Under the pieces are notes generated by a model. That model did no database searches and was not told where the DNA came from. It saw nothing but the letters and a program-made list of their open reading frames with translations. DNA of 38,139 nucleotides from Saprospiraceae bacterium (GTDB lineage Bacteria; Bacteroidota; Bacteroidia; Chitinophagales; Saprospiraceae), in contig JADLDL010000302.1 of NCBI GenBank assembly GCA_020846655.1, positions 1 to 38,139 on the forward strand. Direction: 5' to 3'. The position numbers and the translations under genes are program-made. Position 1 is the stretch's first letter. Each line of letters opens with the position of its first letter. Positions 22,700-29,344 of the stretch are shown here, piece by piece.

Positions 22700-23752
22700 A
22701 TGACAACAATCCAAGGCCCGGCCATTTTTCTGGCCCAGTTTATGGGCGACCAAGCCCCCTTCAATTCTCTGGAAAGCATTTGCCGCTGGGCGGCTTCACT
22801 CGGGTATGTGGGCGTCCAGATTCCCAGTTGGGACAGCCGGCTGATCGACCTCGAAAAGGCCGCCGAAAGCCAGGCCTATTGCGATGATTTGCGCGGCCGC
22901 GTTGAAGCCTGTGGGGTACGCATCACCGAACTGAGCACCCACCTGCAAGGACAACTGGTGGCCGTTCATCCGGCCTACGACCTGATGTTTGACGCCTTTG
23001 CGCCAGCCCACTTGCACGGCAACCCAGCCGGCCGCACCGAATGGGCCATTCAAACCCTCAAACAAGCCGCCAAAGCCAGCCGGAACCTGGGCCTGAACGC
23101 CCATGCCACGTTCTCCGGCGCCCTTATCTGGCACACGGTGTACCCCTGGCCCCAACGCCCCAAGGGCCTGGTAGACGCGGCTTTCGCCGAGTTGGCCCGG
23201 CGCTGGCGCCCCATCCTCGACGCCTTCGACGAAGCGGGCGTCGATCTTTGCTACGAAATTCACCCGGGCGAAGACCTGCACGACGGCGTTAGTTTCGAAC
23301 GCTTCCTCAAAGCCACCGGCAACCACCCGCGCTGCCGTATCCTGTACGACCCTTCGCACTTTGTGCTGCAACAACTCGACTACCTGCAATACATCGATTT
23401 TTACCACGAACACATCAAAATGTTCCACGTCAAAGACGCTGAATTCAATGCCACCGGCCGCAGCGGCGTGTATGGCGGCTTTCAGGACTGGGTCGACCGG
23501 CCGGGGCGTTTCCGTTCCCTGGGCGACGGACAAGTGGATTTCAAAAGTATTTTTTCCAAACTGGCGCAATACGGCTACGACGGTTGGGCCGTGCTGGAGT
23601 GGGAGTGCTGCATCAAAGACGCTGAACAAGGCGCCCGCGAAGGCGCGCCCTTTATCCGCGAGCGGATCATTACTGTCACCGAAAAAGCCTTTGACGATTT
23701 TGCCGGCGGCGCCGTAGATGCAGCCTTGCTGAACAAGATTATCGGGCTGTGA
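22700..23752 (+). CDS. Sugar phosphate isomerase/epimerase-like TIM barrel
   Basis: A cytoplasmic protein of 350 residues of the AP-endonuclease-2/xylose-isomerase-like superfamily. No signal peptide is seen. Likely metal ligands are in order: Glu in CYEIHPGEDLHDG (about residue 190), Asp/His in YDPSHFVLQQLDY, His in MFHVKDAEF, and Glu in AVLEWECCIKDAEQG, the pattern for a divalent-metal isomerase. The substrate is unknown; inositol and related sugars are known for relatives. The ATG at 22700 (MTTIQGP) or the one at 22694 could be the start. The stop overlaps the next gene by 4 bp (GTGA), implying translational coupling. Confidence 0.85.
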   Translation: MTTIQGPAIFLAQFMGDQAPFNSLESICRWAASLGYVGVQIPSWDSRLIDLEKAAESQAYCDDLRGRVEACGVRITELSTHLQGQLVAVHPAYDLMFDAFAPAHLHGNPAGRTEWAIQTLKQAAKASRNLGLNAHATFSGALIWHTVYPWPQRPKGLVDAAFAELARRWRPILDAFDEAGVDLCYEIHPGEDLHDGVSFERFLKATGNHPRCRILYDPSHFVLQQLDYLQYIDFYHEHIKMFHVKDAEFNATGRSGVYGGFQDWVDRPGRFRSLGDGQVDFKSIFSKLAQYGYDGWAVLEWECCIKDAEQGAREGAPFIRERIITVTEKAFDDFAGGAVDAALLNKIIGL

Positions 23753-24753
23753 TCGCCCGGCTGGCCTTGCTATTGGTGTTGTTTTGCCTGCTGAGCGCCT
23801 GCTCGCGCGCCGAAGGCAAAACCTTGCTGGATTTTGTTCAGTACCTGCTCACCCAGGATGCCTGGCTGCGCTGGGTTGCCTGTATCCTGCTGGTGTATGT
23901 ATTGTTGCAAAGCCTGCGGCTGCTCCGGTTGTTGGGGCAACTCCTGGTACAGGTGTTGAAAAAGAGTTACAAACACCTGTTTGTGTGGGGCAAGCGCAAC
24001 CTGATCCTGATGGCCGTGTTGGGCACCGTCTTGTGGCTGTTCAGTAACCCCATGATCGACCTGATCCAGGACCTGGAACAGCGTTTTTTTGCACCGGTAT
24101 ATGTAGATGAGTACGCCGGATTCAGCGAAGAACACCTCACCACCATTTTTGAGGCGGAGCTGGCCAAACGCGTCGATCCTTACCATAAACTGGTAGTGAT
24201 GCGCCGCACCCGCGAAATCGCCCGACAGATTCAATCCACGCCATTGGCCATTTATGAAGCGGCCTATCTGGAGTGCGGCCTGAAGCCATTTGAGGTGCGC
24301 AGCGACCTGGTTGCGGCCGGCTGGATACAATTTACCCGGGTGGGGCTCGGCAGCCTGACGTACAACGGCAAACCCGTGCGTTTCGATGATGTCCTGCGCG
24401 CCTGCGAAGCCCGCGATATCGGGTTTATGATGGACCTGACCGAAATCTACCTGCTGCGCAAATACGAGCAATCGGGCCGGAAATCGTTTCACAACACCAT
24501 CGACCTCTACCTGGCCTTGTTTGCCCCGGCCCTGATCGGGGCGCCGTCTGACAAGGTGGTGTACCAGGGCTTCGAGAACCCCAGTTATTACAAAAACAGC
24601 GGACTAGATGGTTGGTATGTGGCGCCCGCCCCGGATGGACGCCGGCAAATTTTTCACAAACGCGCAGCCTGCGACGGTAAAATCACGATTTGGGAAATTT
24701 ACCTCGCCCTGGAAGCCAAGAAAAACAAACTCATCGGGCAGTACATCCAATAA
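23749..24753 (+). CDS. Membrane-anchored lytic-transglycosylase-like protein
   Basis: A protein of 334 residues that starts with GTG overlapping the TGA of the isomerase-like gene. Its N-terminus is a signal segment with a lipobox-like LLSAC, followed by two more hydrophobic segments (about 40-62 and 85-103). The soluble part contains ECGLKPFEVRSDLVAAGWIQFT (about 175-196), which follows the spacing of the SLT lysozyme-like motif ES-G-x-x-P-x(7-9)-A-G-(L/W)-(M/I)-Q-(F/L). This suggests a murein-cleaving domain with the first Glu as catalytic acid. Other parts show no recognised domain. The assignment rests on a short motif and needs a structure-based search; a non-enzymatic lysozyme-fold protein is also possible. 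Confidence 0.6.
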   Translation: MIARLALLLVLFCLLSACSRAEGKTLLDFVQYLLTQDAWLRWVACILLVYVLLQSLRLLRLLGQLLVQVLKKSYKHLFVWGKRNLILMAVLGTVLWLFSNPMIDLIQDLEQRFFAPVYVDEYAGFSEEHLTTIFEAELAKRVDPYHKLVVMRRTREIARQIQSTPLAIYEAAYLECGLKPFEVRSDLVAAGWIQFTRVGLGSLTYNGKPVRFDDVLRACEARDIGFMMDLTEIYLLRKYEQSGRKSFHNTIDLYLALFAPALIGAPSDKVVYQGFENPSYYKNSGLDGWYVAPAPDGRRQIFHKRAACDGKITIWEIYLALEAKKNKLIGQYIQ

Positions 24754-24920
24754 AAACCCTACGGACCCGCGCTTGAAATACGAAACCGGCGAAATGTGTA
24801 TGTACCATTTTTGGGCTATTTTGGACTGATTTTTGCTCGATTTTTAGGGTGCCAAGTTCCTAATAACTAGATAATTAGACAATAATCATTAATCGAAACA
24901 ATTACACTGCCTTACGTATT

Positions 24921-25895
24921 ATGCAAAAGTCCCCTCTACTGTTCTTTGCAGTGCTTTTGTCCTTGTGCGCGCAGCCTGCCCTATTGCACGCCGCCACCAA
25001 GTCGGAGCAGGTCGAACGTTATTTGGGTAGTTTTCGCTACCAAAACGACAAACCACTCGGCACCGTAAAATTTATTTTCCAGGATGCCGTGTTAAAACGC
25101 CAGGGCGATGGCAAAAAAACCTACGAGCAACTGCTCTACAACGAGCGTTTTTTCTCCAACCGAGACAACGCCGGCCGGCTCATCGGGATCCAGATCGTGT
25201 ACAAAGGAAAAACCAAAACGGTACGACCCGAATCGCCGACCGACCCCGATGAGGTAGAAGCGCCGGCCGTAAAAAAACCAGCGGCCAAACCCGCCACCAA
25301 ACCAGCGCCCAAAGTGGTCAACCGTGCGCCGGCTTCAACAACATCCAACCAGGCCGAGCCCATCCCCGTGCGCGCCGCCGTAGCCACCAGCATTGATCCG
25401 GTGCGCCCCCGACAGCCTGTAGCCAATCCCGGTAGCGGTGGCCTCCAGTTGCCCGATTCCAGCACTGTGGCGCAAAATCTTGACGACGCCAAGGAAAAAA
25501 TTACCGGCTGGAAGGGCAAAATGTGGCAGTCCGTTCAGCCGGTTTGGGAGTTTGTCATGTGGATGTTCAGCAGCCTGATTGTCATGCTGATTTGCTTTGC
25601 CGGCATCTGCCGCTATGTAGCCAAAACAGCCGCCAGCGAGAGCCTGATCAACAGCTATGGCCGGATCATCGTGGGGCGTTGGATCGTTTCGGCGCATCAA
25701 AACGCCGCTGCCATGCTGCTCATTATCACCTGGATTATTGCCATTATTTTGCTCATCGATGTGTTCATGTGGCTGGTGTTCCTGAACCTGCCCATCTGGA
25801 CCCTCCTGGTCATTTGGTTTCCAATTCTCTGGCTCGCCGAAAAACTAACCAGTTGGATCGTGCCGAATATCCCGGTTGTCGGGCCTGGCCGTTAG
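24921..25895 (+). CDS. Unknown membrane protein with signal peptide and Pro/Ala linker
   Basis: A protein of 324 residues that I do not assign to a family. A signal peptide (MQKSPLLFFAVLLSLCAQPALLHA) leads a short globular part (about 25-95; VERYLGSFRYQNDKPLG and TVKFIFQDAVLKRQGDGKK). An Ala/Pro/Lys-rich linker (about 105-175) follows, then an amphipathic stretch (QNLDDAKEKITGWKGKMWQ). Three or so hydrophobic segments (about 205-230, 255-285 and 285-305) lie before the end. The globular domain would be periplasmic, on a linker attached to a membrane domain. It follows the transglycosylase-like gene by 167 bp of AT-richer sequence and precedes the Omp85-like gene by 69 bp. Confidence 0.75.
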   Translation: MQKSPLLFFAVLLSLCAQPALLHAATKSEQVERYLGSFRYQNDKPLGTVKFIFQDAVLKRQGDGKKTYEQLLYNERFFSNRDNAGRLIGIQIVYKGKTKTVRPESPTDPDEVEAPAVKKPAAKPATKPAPKVVNRAPASTTSNQAEPIPVRAAVATSIDPVRPRQPVANPGSGGLQLPDSSTVAQNLDDAKEKITGWKGKMWQSVQPVWEFVMWMFSSLIVMLICFAGICRYVAKTAASESLINSYGRIIVGRWIVSAHQNAAAMLLIITWIIAIILLIDVFMWLVFLNLPIWTLLVIWFPILWLAEKLTSWIVPNIPVVGPGR

Positions 25896-25964
25896 GAACA
25901 CCTCCTGAACGAGTGCTCCGGCCGGGCAACGCGTGGCCGGAATTTGACGTCCTTTGTGGGCGTC

Positions 25965-27824
25965 ATGTGTAGCTGTATTTTCCATCACCCAGCCCGGCGG
26001 GCCGCCTTCCTGGGCATGTTGCTGTTGTTAAGCCCGGCATTTTTGCCCGCGCAAACGCTCCGGTTGTGCATCGATGCCCGCGATGCAGCGGCTTGGGGCA
26101 ATCTGCAAGCGAGCCTGACGCCCCGGCCGCTGGCCCTTGCTGCCGATACTTTTCTGATAAAAAGCAGCGACAGCAGTAGCCTGACCGGGCCCGGCGAACA
26201 GCTGTTGCGCCAGTTGCGCGCCCAAGCGTACCTGAGTGCTTCGATCGATAGTTTCCACGTCCTCCACGACAGCCTGGCCACCGCCCGGCTTTACCTCGGC
26301 CCGCCCTTGTACTGGCTGCGCCTGCGCCCAGCGGGCGCCGAAAACCAGCGCTGGCTCGAAGCAGCCGGTTTTCGCGAAAAATTGTTCAGCGGCAAAGCCC
26401 TGCGCTACGACCTGCTGTTGCGGCAGCAGGAAGCCATCCTCGAACAAGCCGAAAACAACGGATACCCCTTTGCCGCCGTGCGGCTCGACAGTATCGAACT
26501 TCAGGCCGATGGCGCCGTAAGCGCCGCGTTGCGCCTTGACCGCGGCACTTTTTTTACCATCCGCGGACTCAACGTCAAAGGCAACATCCGCCTGCCCAAA
26601 TCCTATTTGCCGCAGTACCTGGGCTTGCGCAGCGGGATGCCCTACAGCCGCGCCAAAATACTCCGCCTGCAGGAGCGGTTGCGCAGCCTCTTGTTTGTAG
26701 AATCGGTCGCCAACCCCACCGTTACGTTTGCCGGCAACGAAGCAACCCTCAACCTGTTTTTGCAAAAAAAACGCGCCAGTCGTTTCGATTTTATCATCGG
26801 CCTGCTCCCACAATCCACCGCCTCCGACAGCCGCTTGCTCCTCACCGGCACCCTGAGCGCCGCTTTTCTCAATGCCCTGAGCCTGGGCGAACGCCTGTCG
26901 GTAGAACTGGAGCGCCTGCGCCCCGAGACCCAAAAACTGGATGTTCAAACCAGCATTCCCTACGTGCTTGGACTGCCCTTTGGGGTAGACGCCCGGCTCG
27001 GTATTTTCCGGCGCGACAGCACCTGGGTGGATGCGCAAAGCGAAGTAGGGGTGCAATACCTGCTGGAAGGCGGCGATTACCTCAAGTTTTTTTGGGAAAA
27101 CAAATCTTCATCGCTCCAAAAAATCGACACGGCTCTGCTCTTGCAAACGCATCGGCTGCCGGCCGTACTCGACCTGCGCCAAAACGGTTTTGGCCTGGAA
27201 ACCGCCTTCAACCGCCTCGACTACCGCTTCAACCCGCGCCGCGGCTGGGCCCTGCTCCTGCGCGGCGTAGCCGGTTTCAACACCGTGCTGCGCAACAACC
27301 AAATCGAGGCGCTCCGCGACCCCGAGCAGCCCGAGTTTCGTTTTGCCAGCCTGTACGATTCGCTGGCCGGGCGCAGCACCCGCTTTCGGCTCGAAGGCCG
27401 GGTCGAAGGCTACCTGCCGCTTTTCTTGCGCAGTACGCTCAAACTGAGCCTGCGTGGCGGCGGTGTTTTTTCAGAAAAACCCGTGTTTGCCAACGAACAA
27501 TACCGCCTGGGCGGCAACAAATTGTTGCGGGGCTTCGACGAAGAAAGCCTGTTTGCGACCCGCTACACCGTGGCTACCGCCGAATTCCGGCTCTTGCTCG
27601 CCCAAAATTCTTTTCTCGCCGTATTTACCGACTACGGGTACCTGGAAAATATCACCGACCGGACCCGGCTTTTTCTGCGCCCCTGGGGCATGGGCGCCGG
27701 TCTGAACTTTGAAACGACCGCCGGCATTTTTGGCATCAGCCTGGCCGTCGGCCGCCGCGACGCTGGCCAGGGCATCGATTTCCGGACACCCAAATTTCAC
27801 CTGGGCTATGTGAGTTTGTTTTAA
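25965..27824 (+). CDS. Omp85/TamA-like outer membrane protein
   Basis: An outer-membrane protein of 619 residues with one clear POTRA domain (about 195-265: IRGLNVKGNIRLPKSYLPQYLGLR, a loop, RLRSLLFVESVANPTVTF) and possibly one or two divergent ones before it. The C-terminal part (about 270-619) is a 16-strand-type beta-barrel. The barrel-signature loop NKLLRGFDEESLFATRY (about 515-530) corresponds to the (V/I/L)RG(F/Y) motif of Omp85 insertases, and the C-terminus ends in Phe (LGYVSLF). The ATG at 25965 is used; the TTG at 25944 and the ATG at 26016 are alternatives, and all keep the hydrophobic export segment. It lacks the five POTRA domains of BamA, so it is more like TamA or a patatin-type Omp85 barrel; the partner or substrate is unknown. 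Confidence 0.85.
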   Translation: MCSCIFHHPARRAAFLGMLLLLSPAFLPAQTLRLCIDARDAAAWGNLQASLTPRPLALAADTFLIKSSDSSSLTGPGEQLLRQLRAQAYLSASIDSFHVLHDSLATARLYLGPPLYWLRLRPAGAENQRWLEAAGFREKLFSGKALRYDLLLRQQEAILEQAENNGYPFAAVRLDSIELQADGAVSAALRLDRGTFFTIRGLNVKGNIRLPKSYLPQYLGLRSGMPYSRAKILRLQERLRSLLFVESVANPTVTFAGNEATLNLFLQKKRASRFDFIIGLLPQSTASDSRLLLTGTLSAAFLNALSLGERLSVELERLRPETQKLDVQTSIPYVLGLPFGVDARLGIFRRDSTWVDAQSEVGVQYLLEGGDYLKFFWENKSSSLQKIDTALLLQTHRLPAVLDLRQNGFGLETAFNRLDYRFNPRRGWALLLRGVAGFNTVLRNNQIEALRDPEQPEFRFASLYDSLAGRSTRFRLEGRVEGYLPLFLRSTLKLSLRGGGVFSEKPVFANEQYRLGGNKLLRGFDEESLFATRYTVATAEFRLLLAQNSFLAVFTDYGYLENITDRTRLFLRPWGMGAGLNFETTAGIFGISLAVGRRDAGQGIDFRTPKFHLGYVSLF

Positions 27825-28036
27825 ACGTGGTGCGTGTTTCGTGGTGCGTGTTTCGTGGTACGTGTTTCGTGGTGCGTGTTTCGTGGTGCGTGGTGCGTAC
27901 TTTTTGAAGATCAGGTTTGAGTTTTTCCAGTAAAAAAATGGCGTAGCCAATCAAAAACTTGAAATGTCCGCACCCAAAACACGCACCACGCACCACGCAC
28001 CACGAAACACGCACCACGAAACACGCACTCCGCCAC
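27825..28036. repeat. Inverted heptamer tandem arrays between convergent genes
   Basis: The 212-bp gap holds two arrays of heptamers. Left arm 27827-27896: ten heptamers alternating GTGGTGC and GTGTTTC (one unit has GTGGTAC), ending in two GTGGTGC. Right arm 27983-28028: three GCACCAC, then GAAACAC, GCACCAC, GAAACAC and part of another, the exact reverse complements. In register, 27862-27896 pairs perfectly with 27990-28024 (35 bp). The loop (about 93 nt) contains further short inverted segments such as AGTTTTT/AAAAACT. The arms begin 2 bp after the Omp85-like stop and end 9 bp before the glycosyltransferase stop. It may act as a bidirectional terminator or be a small repeat element. Confidence 0.85.
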
Positions 28037-29194
28037 TCAGCGCAGCCGCCGGCCTTTCCATTCGTATTCTTTCCAGTACAGGCTGGCCAGGCCGGCGCCG
28101 GCAATGTAGAGCAGGTGCAGCAAAAACGAGGGCCAAAACCAGCGCAGCAAACGCCCGGCTTTAAAAAAGCGGCACATCGGGGCCAGCAATCGGAAGTCGG
28201 CGATGGCTTTCAGGGCCAGTTGGCCGGCCAGTAGCCAGGCCAGTGGCGGATAAAAAATGGCCAGGCCGGCGTTGAGCAGGATGGACCAGCAAAACAGCAG
28301 CACGAGGGCCAATACCAGTTTGACGGGCCTTTCCGGCAGGGCGGCGTTTTTAGTGCCCCAGCGCAGCCGTTGTTGAAAAAACGAGCGGGCATCGGGGCAG
28401 GGATCGGTCAACACTGTGGCCTCGGCGTTTTTGAGAAACCGAATCCCGTCGGGCCAGCGCCGGGCAATGTTCTGGAGCAAAAACAGGTCGTCGCCGGAAG
28501 CGCGGTCTTCGGAACCGGCAAAGCCGCCCACTGCTTCAAAAACCGCTTTGGGGTAGGCCAGGTGGGCGCCATTGCCCAGGTGTTGCCAGCCCAATTGAAT
28601 TCCGGCGCCGGTGATGCCCATTAGGCCGGCAAAATCCAGGGCCTGAAAATGTTGCAACAGGGTGTGGCCTTCGCGCAGCTGCACCGGGCCGGCTATCGCT
28701 TTGGGCTGCTGCGTTTCGAAGAGCGACACCAGCAACAGCAGGCCTTTGGGGGAGGGCTGGGCGTCGGCATCGGTGCTGACGATGAGTGCGCCCCGGGCCT
28801 GCGCCACGCCCCATTCCAGCGCTTTTTTCTTGCCGGTGGGCGGGTGCCCCTCGAGGCTTGGCGCCTCCGAAAGCCGGAGCACCCGGATGTTAAGGTTGCT
28901 GCTGGCGGCAATTTTCCAGGCAATATCGCCGGTTGTATCGCTGGAATTATCGTCGATCACCAGGAGTTCCAGCAGGTGACGGGGATACGCGCAGCGGCCC
29001 CAGGCCTCCAGGCAGGCGCTGATGGTGGCGGCTTCGTTGCGGGCGGGAATCAGTACGGAGACCGGCGTTTGGGGCTCAAAATCCGGGGGCAATTCCCAGG
29101 TCGGCAAGCGGCGCCAGGCTCGTACGTAGCGGTGAAGGAGGCCGGCATACACCAGCGCGAGGGCGGTTGAAAAAAGGAAGTATCCGGTCAGCAT
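28037..29194 (-). CDS. Family 2 glycosyltransferase, membrane-bound
   Basis: A membrane protein of 385 residues with a GT-A glycosyltransferase domain. An N-terminal helix (TGYFLFSTALALVYAGLL) is followed by the catalytic domain: VSVLIPARNEAATISACLE, the nucleotide-binding VIDDNSSDTT, the metal-binding DADAQ, the acceptor-region Asp in SGDDLFLLQ, and the QQRLRWG variant of the (Q/R)xxRW motif. The C-terminal part has two to three hydrophobic helices (about 285-375). This is the architecture of processive or dolichyl-phosphate-independent GT2 enzymes, such as those making polysaccharides or glycolipids. The ATG at 29194 is chosen; an in-frame TTG lies further upstream. The acceptor cannot be inferred. 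Confidence 0.88.
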   Translation of the reverse strand: MLTGYFLFSTALALVYAGLLHRYVRAWRRLPTWELPPDFEPQTPVSVLIPARNEAATISACLEAWGRCAYPRHLLELLVIDDNSSDTTGDIAWKIAASSNLNIRVLRLSEAPSLEGHPPTGKKKALEWGVAQARGALIVSTDADAQPSPKGLLLLVSLFETQQPKAIAGPVQLREGHTLLQHFQALDFAGLMGITGAGIQLGWQHLGNGAHLAYPKAVFEAVGGFAGSEDRASGDDLFLLQNIARRWPDGIRFLKNAEATVLTDPCPDARSFFQQRLRWGTKNAALPERPVKLVLALVLLFCWSILLNAGLAIFYPPLAWLLAGQLALKAIADFRLLAPMCRFFKAGRLLRWFWPSFLLHLLYIAGAGLASLYWKEYEWKGRRLR

Positions 29195-29258
29195 AGTCAA
29201 GCAGCGGCGAAAATGCAAACAAGTGCCCGGGCCTCAAAACGACACAAATTATTTTGCC

Positions 29259-29266
29259 TACTTTTG
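29259..29266 (+). promoter_or_regulatory. Bacteroidota -7 box of the class A PBP gene
   Basis: TACTTTTG matches TAnnTTTG exactly and lies 78 nt before the ATG at 29345. No TTG is seen at the expected -33 distance. The region also has short GCCCGGG palindromes on both sides (29225-29231 and 29278-29284). Confidence 0.45.
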
Positions 29267-29344
29267 TACAATTATTTGCCCGGGTGTTGAGGACTCCGCC
29301 ACGGCTTTGTTTTTTTGATTTCCCAAGTTCCTAATTTTTACCGA

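Noticed and set aside
24852-24864. CCAAGTTCCTAAT present here and at 29323-29335, both upstream of genes
   Set aside because: A 13-bp coincidence is expected several times in a window of this size, and the distances to the start codons differ (57 and 10 bp).
27827-28028. CRISPR array
   Set aside because: The repeats are 7 bp, contiguous, without unique spacers, and occur in inverted arms; no cas gene is nearby.
27736-28164. Open frames with Thr/His/Arg-rich peptide repeats across the heptamer arrays
   Set aside because: They arise only because 7-bp repeats are read as 21-bp coding periods. No ribosome site, domain or conservation supports translation.
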